A stretch of DNA of 37,885 nt from Bacteroidetes bacterium RIFCSPLOWO2_12_FULL_37_12 (GCA_001769655.1 MEPC01000041.1:1-37885); one strand, 5' to 3'. Shown: positions 26,773 to 35,920, counted from the first letter of the stretch. The notes: generated from the letters alone by a model not told the origin. Made by a program: numbers and translations.

Positions 26773-27102
26773 TTATTCAAATGCTCTATTGTTCAAATGT
26801 TCAATTGTTCAAATGTTCAATTGTTCAAATGTTCTATTGTTCTATTGTTCTATTGTTCAAATGTTCAAATGTTCTATTGTTCAAATGTTCTATTGTTCAA
26901 ATATTCAAATGTTCAAATGTTCTATTGTTCAAATGTTCTATTGTTCAAATATTCAAATGTTCAAATGTTCAAATGTTCAAATGTTCTATTGTTCAAATGT
27001 TCAATTGTTCAAATGTTCAAACGTTCTATTGTTCAAATGTTCTATTGTTCAAATGTTCAAATGTTCTATTGTTCAAATGTTCTATTGTTCAAATATTCTA
27101 TC
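26773..27102. repeat. WTGTTCWA octamer array right of the S23 gene
   Basis: About forty octamers follow one another: ATGTTCAA, TTGTTCAA, ATGTTCTA and TTGTTCTA, with rare ATATTCAA. The unit varies almost only at two A/T positions. The array ends exactly at the stop codon of the B12-binding subunit gene (27101-27103). Long open frames here encode Cys/Ser/Asn/Val repeats and are not genes. Confidence 0.9.
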
Positions 27103-27526
27103 AAAAGTTCCTATTCTCCTTCACCCAATCCCTAATAAAATCCGCTACCACTTTTGAATTTGTACCCGGTGGAAATATTTCTCCTACACCCGCTTTTTTT
27201 AATTCAATCATATCTTCTTCGGGAATAATTCCGCCGCCGGTCAGTAATACATCGTCAAGCCCTTTTTCTTTCATTAATTTTAGAATTTTTGGGAAAATAG
27301 TGTTATGCGCACCGGAAAGAATGCTGATTCCGATTGCATCTACGTCTTCCTGCATGGCGGCTGACACAATCATTTCCGGCGTCTGACGCAAACCGGTATA
27401 AATGACTTCCATTCCTTCATCACGCAGGGCTGTAGCTATAAATTTTGCTCCTCTGTCATGACCATCCAAACCGGATTTTGCAATTAATACCCGTATGGGA
27501 CGAGTGATTTTTTTCTCAGGAACCAT
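27101..27526 (-). CDS. Stand-alone cobalamin-binding subunit, methylmalonyl-CoA mutase C-terminal type
   Basis: This 141-residue domain binds adenosylcobalamin base-off: [18 protein letters not shown] contains the DxHxxG motif with the cobalt-ligating histidine. [14 protein letters not shown] (the SxL part) and [12 protein letters not shown] with IFPPGT (the GG loop) complete the pocket. In methylmalonyl-CoA mutase this is the C-terminal domain; here it is a separate small subunit as in some acyl-CoA mutases (isobutyryl-, 2-hydroxyisobutyryl-CoA type), whose large catalytic chain must be encoded elsewhere. The gene lies ten bases after ctlX, suggesting one transcript. The octamer array begins at its stop codon. 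Confidence 0.93.
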   Translation of the reverse strand: MVPEKKITRPIRVLIAKSGLDGHDRGAKFIATALRDEGMEVIYTGLRQTPEMIVSAAMQEDVDAIGISILSGAHNTIFPKILKLMKEKGLDDVLLTGGGIIPEEDMIELKKAGVGEIFPPGTNSKVVADFIRDWVKENRNF

Positions 27527-27536
27527 TTTAATAAAA

Positions 27537-28463
27537 TTATACCAATTCTGCTATCATGCATCTTGCGCCTCCACCTCCATATGTTTCTATGGTATCGAGC
27601 GGTGAATGTAAAATTTTTCCAAACGTTTGCAGTTTATCCTGTTGTTCTTTGGTAAATGATTCCCAAGCATGGGTTGACATTATAATTAACTGTTCTCCGG
27701 CTTGATTGGTTAATTCCAGAATATTTCCGCAAAATGCATACATCTGATCCTTTGATATTTCAATAATCTCTTTATTGGTACTTTTAAACATTTCAGATAA
27801 CTCCTTACGATGTTTTTTCTCAGGGATTGCACTCATGCAAACAATGGTAAATTTTGTGCCCACGCTTAAAACGATATTTGTATGAAAAACAGGTTTTCCT
27901 TTTTTATCAACACTCTTAAACAAGACAGAACGATACCCAAACTCCTTTATCCATTTTTCAAGCAAAAATTCGCTCGTTCTTGTAGAAACAGAAGAATACA
28001 CCACTTTATTTGCCCGATCCAAAACCAAACTGCCGGTTCCTTCCAGAAATTGGTTTCTTATTTCCCAATCGGACCAATCATATATTAATGGGTATTTTTC
28101 TTTTATGAGGGTAACTAATGTAGGATGCTTTTCCTTTCTTCTCAAAGGTGATTTCATGGGATAAATGATGACAACGCCGCCCTGATGAGTTGAAAACCAA
28201 TTATTTGGGAAAATGCTATCGGGTAATGGGGGTTTATTGGGATCCTTGTGTACATGCACGGTTATTCCACTTTGCCTTAGTAACTTAACAAAGTTGTCAA
28301 ACTCAAGCTGTGCTTTTTTGGTTAAAACCGCTTTATTAACTTTCGATTTTTTATGGAATTGAAAAGAATTGTCGGAAAGGGTTTCAGGATTCGGGAAAAA
28401 GGTAGCCGGGCGAATCATAAAAACTTCTGTAATTTGTTGTTTTACAGTATTCTCTGTGTTCAT
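27537..28463 (-). CDS. ctlX: CtlX-like citrulline/arginine hydrolase of the amidinotransferase fold
   Basis: The protein has 308 residues and belongs to the guanidino-group modifying (pentein) superfamily. Members of this branch are named citrulline utilisation hydrolase CtlX. Family features in order: [16 protein letters not shown], the substrate-binding [32 protein letters not shown] with the catalytic-type Glu-Gly, [10 protein letters not shown] with the general-base histidine, and the C-terminal GGGGARCM carrying the nucleophile C302. This supports hydrolysis of the ureido or guanidino group of citrulline or a related compound. It starts at ATG 28463. It is co-directional with the B12-binding subunit ten bases downstream, though no metabolic link is obvious. 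Confidence 0.88.
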   Translation of the reverse strand: MNTENTVKQQITEVFMIRPATFFPNPETLSDNSFQFHKKSKVNKAVLTKKAQLEFDNFVKLLRQSGITVHVHKDPNKPPLPDSIFPNNWFSTHQGGVVIIYPMKSPLRRKEKHPTLVTLIKEKYPLIYDWSDWEIRNQFLEGTGSLVLDRANKVVYSSVSTRTSEFLLEKWIKEFGYRSVLFKSVDKKGKPVFHTNIVLSVGTKFTIVCMSAIPEKKHRKELSEMFKSTNKEIIEISKDQMYAFCGNILELTNQAGEQLIIMSTHAWESFTKEQQDKLQTFGKILHSPLDTIETYGGGGARCMIAELV

Positions 28464-28838
28464 TCCGGATATTTTTTTATAGTGAACGTTATGGCTGTAA
28501 CCTGATTTTTTTACAAAGGTAATACAAAAATCAGCTTTTTGTTAGAGTCACAGAATATTAGTAAGGATTTTTTTAAATTATATCATTATAAGTAGGTGAT
28601 TTACAGAAATTTAAAAAATTATTAACTATTTTTTCACCCCACTCCATTTTTTTGGAGAGGGGCTGAGGTGAGGCAGGATTTTTTGTAGAAAAGTTACAAA
28701 AATCGAAGCTAACTCAATACCAGAAAGTACTTTTTTATCCTTTATATAATCACACGGCTAAAAAAAATAAAAAAAAATTTGGTTTTTAATAAATTAGTCC
28801 GTACCTTTATGAGCGAATTGAACCAAATCCTTTAAAGC
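28464..28838. other. Intergenic region between divergent ctlX and a T9SS cargo gene
   Basis: No gene is visible in these 375 bases. Around 28637-28672 there is an element CCCCACTCCATTTTTTTGGA followed by GAGGGGCTGAGGTGAGG, which can fold as a short hairpin and looks like a degenerate copy of a CCTCACC...CCTCTCC type repeat I recall from other Bacteroidota. The right end contains a promoter-like pair described separately. The rest is AT-rich without recognisable signals. Confidence 0.5.
28778..28809 (+). promoter_or_regulatory. Bacteroidota-type promoter for the thioredoxin-fold T9SS cargo gene
   Basis: TTTG at 28778-28781 and TACCTTTA at 28802-28809 are 20 bases apart and fit the -33 TTTG / -7 TAnnTTTG consensus of the phylum, with one mismatch at the final base. 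The start codon follows at 28839. The same TACCTT word is found before the genes at 31969 and 32429, without a good -33 box. Confidence 0.5.
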
Positions 28839-29666
28839 ATGCATAAAAACTTTACTCTTTTTCTTTTCCTGTTCCTTTTTAACAATCTACTCGCCGAGAA
28901 TAATTCAATCCCAGGAAGTTTATTTATCACAAATCTGGAAGGTCAACCATTGACTATAGATCAGTTGACTGCCAAAGGAACTTCTCCTGTGTTGTTTATC
29001 AGCTTATATTCACTCGATTGTCAGGTTTGCAAACAAACGGCGCCTTACATTAGTCGTTTTGCTTCCGAAAATCCCAACATAACATTTTGGACAATTATAA
29101 ATACAGGAAACCTTAAGAAAAATACCGGTTCAGAATGGTTCTCAGAGGTTGAAGCCACTACCGGATCCGATATTTCCGGTAACTCTTTAATATCCTATCA
29201 TCAAGACCCTAAATTAACTGTAAGTGGTGTGAATGGCTCTCCCTGGAATAAATATTTGCCTTCTGTAAAAAACAACTCTTTTCCGGTTTACTTAGTGGTA
29301 AGATTGTCTGATAAGGAGATTATTTATAATGGCAGTGAAAAAGATGTGGCATGCGCATTAGCCAGCCAAACGAATATCTCTGAGGAATATCTGTTAACTA
29401 TTCAGGAAGAACTTTTGAGAAACCGTTTTTCAATTTATCCAAATCCAACCGACGGCCGGCTTAATTTTATTCTCGCTCAAAAAGCAACCAAACAGGTCTA
29501 TATTGAAGTTTATAATGTGCTCGGTGGAAAAGTTAAAACTATTTATGCACCTATGGGAGAAAAAGATTTTAAGGTGGACATCTACGACCTTGAATCCGGG
29601 CTTTATGTGGTCAAGTTTATCGAAGGTGACTACCGGAGAAGTATTAAGGTTACATTGCGGAAATAA
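28839..29666 (+). CDS. Secreted thioredoxin-fold protein with T9SS type A sorting domain
   Basis: The protein has 275 residues with a signal peptide (TLFLFLFLFNNLLA). Residues about 30-180 resemble the thioredoxin fold of the TlpA/peroxiredoxin kind: GSLFITNLEGQPLTIDQL, PVLFISLYSLDCQVCKQTAP with a CxxC pair, then NITFWTIINTG, and a cis-proline-like NSFPVYLVV near 150. The last 75 residues form a type IX secretion CTD: FSIYPNPTDGRLNF, VYNVLGGKVKT, DLESGLYVVKF and IKVTLRK. It is therefore probably exported by T9SS and attached to or released at the cell surface. A redox role is inferred only from the CxxC. Confidence 0.88.
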   Translation: MHKNFTLFLFLFLFNNLLAENNSIPGSLFITNLEGQPLTIDQLTAKGTSPVLFISLYSLDCQVCKQTAPYISRFASENPNITFWTIINTGNLKKNTGSEWFSEVEATTGSDISGNSLISYHQDPKLTVSGVNGSPWNKYLPSVKNNSFPVYLVVRLSDKEIIYNGSEKDVACALASQTNISEEYLLTIQEELLRNRFSIYPNPTDGRLNFILAQKATKQVYIEVYNVLGGKVKTIYAPMGEKDFKVDIYDLESGLYVVKFIEGDYRRSIKVTLRK

Positions 29667-29671
29667 ATGGG

Positions 29672-29752
29672 TTTAAGGGTATAAGGAAATGCTCACGCTA
29701 TACCCTTATACCCTTATACCCTTATACCCCTAAACCCCTACCCCTATACCTT
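29672..29752. repeat. TATACCCY octamer repeat between convergent genes
   Basis: TATACCCT/TATACCCC octamers from about 29699 to 29750 are partly complementary to GGGTATAAGG on the left (29678-29687). The spacer (GAAATGCTCACGC) differs from the spacer of the arrays at 13751-13865 and 32287-32360. It separates the convergent thioredoxin-fold and TPR-glycosyltransferase genes. Confidence 0.75.
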
Positions 29753-29753
29753 T

Positions 29754-31898
29754 TCAACGCCCCGGATTTAATTCTTTTGCCAATTTATAGTATTTAGCCG
29801 CCTGCACCGTGTCACCGGCATTCTGATAGCTGATAGACAAATTAAAAGCAATCTCACCGTTTTTGGGCCATTTCCGCAGGGCATCCGAAAATACCTTGAT
29901 TGCCTCATTTAATTTTCCGCTTTTAGCATTGGCGATACCATAATTAATATATGCCTCCGATGACTCCTGGTTTACCTCAATAGCTTTTCCAAGATATACC
30001 AACGCATTGTTCAAATCATTCTGCTCCCCGTAAATCAAACCTAATTTTTGTAATGAACGATAGTCATTGGGCTGAAGCGATAAAACTACCTTCAAACAAT
30101 ATAAAGATGAGTCAATCATCTTTTTTTCTTTATAACTCAATCCCAATAAATACCAACCATCAATGTGATTTGGAGACAAACGGACTAATCTGGCAAGATA
30201 GGAAGAGGCAGGGTCTGGTTTACTATGATTAAATAATATATATCCTGCGTTGTAATGGGCATCTGCATAAAAAGGATTTGCCTTTATGGCATTATCATAA
30301 TATAGTACTGCTTCATCGGCATCCTGATGCAACCCATAATATGCATTTCCCAGCAACATCCATGCGTTAGAATAAGTAGGATGAATTTTTACTGCTTTTT
30401 GCAAATGGACGACTGCCTCATTCAGCATGTTTTTCTTTTTTTCGATATTGGTTTCTTTGTTGGATTGTGTCACTAACTCACCGCCTAACGCATTGAGGGC
30501 TTTCGCACTTTCCGGTGAATAGGTGATATCGTTTGCAAATAATGAAAAATTAGATTTCCACACAGTATTCCGTACAAGAGTTCGTATGCCAAAGGTGAGT
30601 GTGATTATGGAGAGAATGAGTAAAAGCAAGGGACTTTTAGTTAGTTGAAAATGGATAAGGGAGGTGGCAGGACTTGCATTTTTTTTATTAAAACGGGTAA
30701 GAAGAAAATTGCCGGCAATCAGGCAGAATGCGAGCGATGGCTGATATAAAAACCGTTCTCCCATAGGAGCGCCGATGGGAAACAAAATATTACTAACAAT
30801 AGATATAGTGATAAAGTAATATAATATGCAAAATGAAAGCAAGGTTTTCTGCTTAAACTGTTTTAAAGCAATGATGAATAAAAAAAGATGCAACGCTACT
30901 GCCAGTATGGCTTTAGGATGTGAAAAAGCGATCAATGGAATCTGGTTAAATGAATAATCATACGTCAGAGGGTGAGGGAAAAACATCAGAAAAAAATATT
31001 TATCGAGAATATGCGCTATCGTAGCCATCTTCTGACCGAAAGTGGCATAGGCATAAGAGTTATTCAATACTTCGGTTACCGGCTGTGAGCCAGTTCCGCC
31101 GGCATATTGCTGGCGGATGAGAAGATAAATTCCTGCTGTTACTGTAAATCCAAGTGTGTTGAAAAAAATCTTACGATTTGTGAGGGAAGTGAAAAAGTAA
31201 AGTATTAAGGGAATTACTGCTAAAAAAGTAATGGCGGTTTCTTTAGCGCATAAGGATAGAAAAAAGCTTAGCCATGCTCCCGCGAGATAACTGATTTTCT
31301 TTTTTTCAAAGAACATAAATAATCCGATGATCGCCAGACAGGAAAATGCCAGACAAACAATTTCATCTCTTCCCTTGATGTTGGCAACCACTTCTACATG
31401 CAATGGATGAGCGGCATACAGCAAGGCGGGGATAAAAGCAAAAACCGGGTCGTAATTAAAAAATATTTTTCTCAGCATAAAATAGATTAACAAAACACCT
31501 ATCGCATAGAGCAATATATTGATCAGATGGTTAGGTAAAGGATTCTCACCCCATAATTCATACTCAAAAGCAAACATGACAAGGGTAAGCGGACGATACC
31601 TGCCTCCCACCAATGCCCGGTTTTCTTTCCCAAAAAAACCTACGAATGTATCGTGTGTTAATATGTCTTTAATACCGGCGATTCCTTTCTTAACAAATTG
31701 GTTCTCTTTCAATACAATAGAATCATCAACTGTATAATCATTCCCAAGAGTATTCAGGTAAAGCGCTACAGAAAACAGCAATAGTATGACAACATAAACC
31801 CGGTCTGCCCGATGGGTTACTTCTTGCACTTTTGGGAAAGGCGTGTTCTCAGCCCGGTTTTTAGTGTTTGTCTTTTTATTCTTTGATTTTGCAGACAT
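29754..31898 (-). CDS. TMTC-like polytopic glycosyltransferase with C-terminal TPR repeats
   Basis: This 714-residue membrane protein has about ten hydrophobic segments in its first 440 residues. GT-C type features are visible: an acidic pair in the first exterior loop (NDYTVDDSIVL), and the HPLHVEVVANIKGRDEIV segment that resembles the conserved H/E/GR motif of TMTC and related DUF1736 proteins (O-mannosyltransferases). GAPMGERFLYQPSLAFC is also typical. From about residue 450 come tetratricopeptide repeats (YSNAWMLLGNAYYGL, FYADAHYNAGYILFN, HIDGWYLLGLSY, YRSLQKLGLIYGE, SEAYINYGIANAKSG, GEIAFNLSISYQNAG), which probably bind the acceptor protein. Likely role: O-glycosylation of exported proteins. 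This is inferred from the architecture; donor and acceptor are unknown. Confidence 0.85.
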   Translation of the reverse strand: MSAKSKNKKTNTKNRAENTPFPKVQEVTHRADRVYVVILLLFSVALYLNTLGNDYTVDDSIVLKENQFVKKGIAGIKDILTHDTFVGFFGKENRALVGGRYRPLTLVMFAFEYELWGENPLPNHLINILLYAIGVLLIYFMLRKIFFNYDPVFAFIPALLYAAHPLHVEVVANIKGRDEIVCLAFSCLAIIGLFMFFEKKKISYLAGAWLSFFLSLCAKETAITFLAVIPLILYFFTSLTNRKIFFNTLGFTVTAGIYLLIRQQYAGGTGSQPVTEVLNNSYAYATFGQKMATIAHILDKYFFLMFFPHPLTYDYSFNQIPLIAFSHPKAILAVALHLFLFIIALKQFKQKTLLSFCILYYFITISIVSNILFPIGAPMGERFLYQPSLAFCLIAGNFLLTRFNKKNASPATSLIHFQLTKSPLLLLILSIITLTFGIRTLVRNTVWKSNFSLFANDITYSPESAKALNALGGELVTQSNKETNIEKKKNMLNEAVVHLQKAVKIHPTYSNAWMLLGNAYYGLHQDADEAVLYYDNAIKANPFYADAHYNAGYILFNHSKPDPASSYLARLVRLSPNHIDGWYLLGLSYKEKKMIDSSLYCLKVVLSLQPNDYRSLQKLGLIYGEQNDLNNALVYLGKAIEVNQESSEAYINYGIANAKSGKLNEAIKVFSDALRKWPKNGEIAFNLSISYQNAGDTVQAAKYYKLAKELNPGR

Positions 31899-31968
31899 TT
31901 TACAAAAATAAATTAAAGTTTAGAATTTTTAGTACCTTTACCGACTGAAAACCAAAACTCTAACCACC

Positions 31969-32286
31969 ATGAACACAAAAGCTACTAGTATCCTGAAAAT
32001 CATGTTAGGAATTTCCTGCGTGATATTATCTGTAAGTATTCTGATATTTTCCATCTCATCCCTTACGCATGTGCAGGCAGATTCAAAATCGTTTCCTGCC
32101 TATCAGCAGGGTTCCGGTACGGAAGGAGATTATATGTTTCAGACATTTTCGCATGGGGGTTATATCAATGTATTAATCTGGAAATCATCTACCGGACGCT
32201 CTCGCTTTTTCTTTTTTGATGCCAAAGGAAAATCATGGAAGTCATGGCTCGAAAATGAGCAGTTGAATCAGGCGCCTCTGAAGTAA
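31969..32286 (+). CDS. Small single-pass membrane protein of unknown function
   Basis: The protein has 105 residues. A hydrophobic segment at residues 9-33 (IMLGISCVILSVSILIFSIS) anchors or exports it. The rest is a short domain with two aromatic strands (GDYMFQTFSHGGYINVLIW, then RSRFFFFDAKGKSWKSW). No family is recognised. It is preceded by TACCTTTA at 31933-31940, which fits a -7 box, but no -33 TTTG is at the right distance. It is divergent from the TPR-glycosyltransferase gene with 70 bases between starts, and a CCCTATA-type repeat follows its stop. Confidence 0.72.
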   Translation: MNTKATSILKIMLGISCVILSVSILIFSISSLTHVQADSKSFPAYQQGSGTEGDYMFQTFSHGGYINVLIWKSSTGRSRFFFFDAKGKSWKSWLENEQLNQAPLK

Positions 32287-32360
32287 GTAGGTATAGGGTA
32301 TAGGGTATAAGGTATAAGGAAAAATTGAAGTTCAAAGAATCTGCTCCCTATCCCCTTTTT
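32287..32360. repeat. GGTATAGGG octamer repeat, copy sharing a 19-bp spacer with the sppA copy
   Basis: GGTATAGGGTATAGGGTATA is followed by 32314-32332, identical in reverse complement to 13794-13812. A shortened right arm (CTCCCTATCCCC) follows. It lies between two co-directional genes. Confidence 0.75.
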
Positions 32361-32428
32361 TTTCAAAAGAATGCGTATATTCGTACCTTAGTTACTAGAA
32401 TCGAAAGAATGGCTTGTAACTTCTTTTA

Positions 32429-35400
32429 ATGAAAAAATATCTTCTCTTTATTTGCTTCTCACTTCTGTTAATTTCCGCTCAGACATTCGCAACCCACATT
32501 ATCGGAGGGAATATCAATTTAAGAAACGAAGGCAATGGAAATTTCTGGCTTGAGCTTCGTCTTTATTTTGATTGCATCAACGGAAATCCTGGTGCCAAAG
32601 ACCAGCAAGTAAATGTTTCCATTTTTGAGAAAAACTCCAATTCGTTTCGCGAAACGTTTATTTTATCTCTTATCGAAGAAAATAAACTGAATTTTGATGA
32701 TCTGCTATGTAACTCCGGCGAGGCATGTGTCACTGAAATGATTTATGGAGAAAGTATTTATCTGAATCCAAACCAATACAGTAGTGCAGGTGGATATTAT
32801 TTAAGCTGGGAGCGATGCTGTCGTAACCATATAATCAAAAATATTGATAAACCGGGAGAAGTTGGAATGACCTTTTATCTTGAAATCCCTCCTGTTAACT
32901 CAGTTAATTCCAGCCCTGTATTTAAAAGTGGCGCCGGTGAGTATTTATGTACGAACTCTCAGTTTACTTACAATTTCGGTGCAACGGACGCTGATGGGGA
33001 CCAGCTTAGTTATTCACTGATAGCTCCCATAGCCGGAAATAGTTCTCAAAATGACGTTTCTCCACCCGGCTTACCTGCACCTTACGATCCTGTCACCTGG
33101 TCATCGGGGTATGGGCTAAATAATATTATGGACGGTTCTCCAGACCTTCAATTAGATCCCGTTACCGGTCAGATATCTGTGACACCCACAGAAACGGGAA
33201 CGTATGTTTTTGCTATTAAATGTGAAGAATTCAGGAATGGAACACTCATTGGAAATGCCATTTTTGAATACCAGCTTACCGTGGTAAACTGCACAGGTGA
33301 ACCCCCTGTAATAGGAATGGATAATATTTCAACCACGGATACAGTTGTGTTTGCCGCTGGAAAAGAAAATTGCATTAAGGTTTTTGCAAACGATGTGGAT
33401 GTGGATGATAAACTGACGTTAACCGGAACCGGAATTGGATTTAATATGGCAGAAGCAGGAGGCGTATTTAATCCTGTCTCAAAAATCATCACTTCTCCGC
33501 AAGACACATTGAGTAATTTATTTTGTTTTACACCAAACTGCACGCTGATTCCCGGAACTATTTATACTATTGAATTTTCTACGTTTGATAATTCCTGCCC
33601 GGCTCCGCAATATGACAATACCTTGTTGCGTTTTTACATAAAGAAAAAATCGAACAACGCACCCCAGCTCTTTTCACTGGGTCTCACCAACGGTGACACT
33701 ATAGCCATGAGCGCTAAAAATAAAAAGTGCGTGCATTTATTTGGTACCGATCCGGACCCGGCAGATTCTCTTTCTCTTGGATTTATATTTCCGGACAATC
33801 CTCCATTAAAAGATAGTTCAGAATTAATAATAAAAACTTCACAATCAGGATTTATAGAAGCTGATTTTTGTCTTACACCTACGTGTGATGATGCCAACAA
33901 TAGTCCACATCCCATTCAATTTATTTTAACTGATAACACCGGAAGTTGTCCGCTTGGCATAGATACGCTTGCGTTTTTTATTGATGTAAAAACATCAGGA
34001 TTATTAGAGCCAGAAATTTATCTGTTAAACGAAAATCCTTCTTCTGTAAATAATTTATTTACTGTCAACGCAAGAAACCCGGTTTCATTTACAGTAGTTG
34101 GAAAGGATTTAACAAATGACAGTTTGATTTTTTTGGGTGTCACCGCGTTGAATTTTTCGTTTGAGTCAACTCCTGTCATTTTCAACGAGCAAACCGGAGT
34201 GGGTACTCAGGGTCCCGTTGCTTCGGTTTTTTCATGGACACCCCAGTGCGAACATGCAAGGGATTCATTCTATAGAATGAACTTTTATCTTTCCTCTTTA
34301 AATAAAAATGTCTGCATGCAAACCGGAGGAGTGACACTGCCGGTAAATATAAAAGTAAATCCGCTACCTCCTTTTCCAGCAGTTACTCCCAGTTGTCTTG
34401 AAAGGGGAGGGGATAATGTAATCCACGTTTTATGGAGTGATACGCTGGATGAAAATAGTATTGAAAAATATTACATTCACCGGAAGACGAACGGAAATCC
34501 TTTCCAAGTTATAGATTCCGTAGCTGGAAACATGGATTTCTACGATGACAGTCAGGCGTATGGATCTGATACTATAGAATATTGTTATAAGATTTCCACG
34601 TTAAATAAATGTAATGCCAATGGGGTATCGTCAGGTGAACAATGTTCTATTCGTGAGCCGGTGGCGCCAAATCTGAAAAATGCCACAGTGATACCTAACA
34701 GTCACACGCTGATTACCTGGAATCCAACTTCGGATAATTCATTTACGCATGTAGAGATTTTCAGAAAATACCGGAATGAACCGGAGACATCCTATAATCT
34801 TGTGGCATCTGTGCGTAGCCGTGACACAACCAATTGGGAAGATTGGAATGTAAATCCTTTGAATTTTTCCTATTGTTATAAAGTCAGAGCCAATAACACC
34901 TGTGGCACTCCGGGAATTTTAAGCAACAATTCCTGCACCGTTTTATTAAAAGGGAAAAACGGAATTTTTGAAAATAATCTTGAGTGGAATGATTATTACT
35001 ATTGGAAAAATGGTGTGAATAGATATGTTCTTTACCGGAGTCATGATTTTCAGGGACCTTACGAGCCCGTAGAAGAATTTAATCCCGATAAACTTGATTT
35101 CAAAGACGAAAATCTTGAAAGAGAGTACGGGTTGTTTTTTTATAAAGTACTTGCTTATGAAAATGGATCGGACTCTTTGATTTCATCCAGTAACGTGATA
35201 GAGCTTCCACAGCGACCGTTTGTATTTGCACCGAACGCGTTCACTCCTGACGGGGATGGAATAAACGATGTTTTTGAAATAAAAAATTCATTTGTAAAAG
35301 AATATTGGCTTCAGATTTTTGATAGATGGGGATTGCTTATTTATGAAACCCATAATCCCTTTGAGTTCTGGGATGGCACTTACAAAGGCAAGAAAGTGAT

Positions 35401-35488
35401 GATGGATGCGTATGCCTATTTGGTAAGAGCGTCAGGATATACAGGATTAAAGATTTCGCGTAGCGGAACGGTGACGGTGCTGAGGTAA
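32429..35488 (+). CDS. Large surface protein with gliding-motility type (T9SS type B) C-terminal domain
   Basis: The protein has 1019 residues with a signal peptide (LLFICFSLLLISAQTFA) followed by THIIGGNINLRNEGNG, a start shared by many Bacteroidota gliding-associated surface proteins. Several Ig-like or cadherin-like segments contain calcium-type acidic motifs (GATDADGDQLSYSL, ANDVDVDDKLTLTG, GTDPDPADSLSLGF). Fibronectin type III-like repeats with Cys pairs occupy about 650-900 (YYIHRKTNGNPFQVID, HVEIFRKYRN, YVLYRSHDFQGPYEP). The last 85 residues are the sorting domain: FAPNAFTPDGDGINDVFEI, QIFDRWGLLIYET, FWDGTYKGKKV, DAYAYLVRA. It is probably exported by T9SS and retained at the surface, perhaps as an adhesin. 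Confidence 0.93.
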   Translation: MKKYLLFICFSLLLISAQTFATHIIGGNINLRNEGNGNFWLELRLYFDCINGNPGAKDQQVNVSIFEKNSNSFRETFILSLIEENKLNFDDLLCNSGEACVTEMIYGESIYLNPNQYSSAGGYYLSWERCCRNHIIKNIDKPGEVGMTFYLEIPPVNSVNSSPVFKSGAGEYLCTNSQFTYNFGATDADGDQLSYSLIAPIAGNSSQNDVSPPGLPAPYDPVTWSSGYGLNNIMDGSPDLQLDPVTGQISVTPTETGTYVFAIKCEEFRNGTLIGNAIFEYQLTVVNCTGEPPVIGMDNISTTDTVVFAAGKENCIKVFANDVDVDDKLTLTGTGIGFNMAEAGGVFNPVSKIITSPQDTLSNLFCFTPNCTLIPGTIYTIEFSTFDNSCPAPQYDNTLLRFYIKKKSNNAPQLFSLGLTNGDTIAMSAKNKKCVHLFGTDPDPADSLSLGFIFPDNPPLKDSSELIIKTSQSGFIEADFCLTPTCDDANNSPHPIQFILTDNTGSCPLGIDTLAFFIDVKTSGLLEPEIYLLNENPSSVNNLFTVNARNPVSFTVVGKDLTNDSLIFLGVTALNFSFESTPVIFNEQTGVGTQGPVASVFSWTPQCEHARDSFYRMNFYLSSLNKNVCMQTGGVTLPVNIKVNPLPPFPAVTPSCLERGGDNVIHVLWSDTLDENSIEKYYIHRKTNGNPFQVIDSVAGNMDFYDDSQAYGSDTIEYCYKISTLNKCNANGVSSGEQCSIREPVAPNLKNATVIPNSHTLITWNPTSDNSFTHVEIFRKYRNEPETSYNLVASVRSRDTTNWEDWNVNPLNFSYCYKVRANNTCGTPGILSNNSCTVLLKGKNGIFENNLEWNDYYYWKNGVNRYVLYRSHDFQGPYEPVEEFNPDKLDFKDENLEREYGLFFYKVLAYENGSDSLISSSNVIELPQRPFVFAPNAFTPDGDGINDVFEIKNSFVKEYWLQIFDRWGLLIYETHNPFEFWDGTYKGKKVMMDAYAYLVRASGYTGLKISRSGTVTVLR

Positions 35489-35653
35489 TTTTTTGTTTGC
35501 CATGGGTTTTGAATGAAATGATAATTAAAAAACGCTACGATATTTTTGAAGTTGATATTTAAAAGTACGCTACTCATTTGTATCAAAGCAAAAAGTTGTT
35601 ATTTGTTTGGAAATTAACGGTATTACTGTTCTGTGCAAAACGAAAGAATACAA

Positions 35654-35730
35654 TTTAGCCACAGATTACACAGATTAATGTTGTAAAAAAATCGTAAAAC
35701 CATTTTTAATCCGTGTAATCAGTGGCTAAA
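35654..35730. repeat. CCACTGATTACACGGATT-family hairpin, third copy
   Basis: The left arm 35654-35678 (starting TTTAGCCACAGATTACAC) pairs with 35706-35730 (ending ATCAGTGGCTAAA) over 25 bases with two mismatches. The loop is 27 bases. It follows the gliding-type surface protein gene. Confidence 0.85.
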
Positions 35731-35920
35731 TTTTTTTTCTTGTTCAATTAATGGTTTAATTAAATGGGTACTGTATAGTAACAAAAAAACAATGGATTAA
35801 AAAAAACAAAAGGATGATATTAATAAAACGCTATGGTGATAATCAGAAAGTTAGGAAGAGAACAAGGGTTTTGAGAGGAGGGGGAGATAAAGGTGGAATA
35901 TCAGCAATGCGGAAGTACAA

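Noticed and set aside
26773-27102. Possible CRISPR array
   Set aside because: The repeats are 8 bases long and directly adjoining, with no spacers, and no cas genes are in the window.
26598-27386. Three long plus-strand open frames rich in Cys, Ser, Asn, Val, Gln and Phe
   Set aside because: They are translations of the WTGTTCWA octamer array; period 8 gives an 8-residue repeat in every frame, and they overlap real minus-strand genes.
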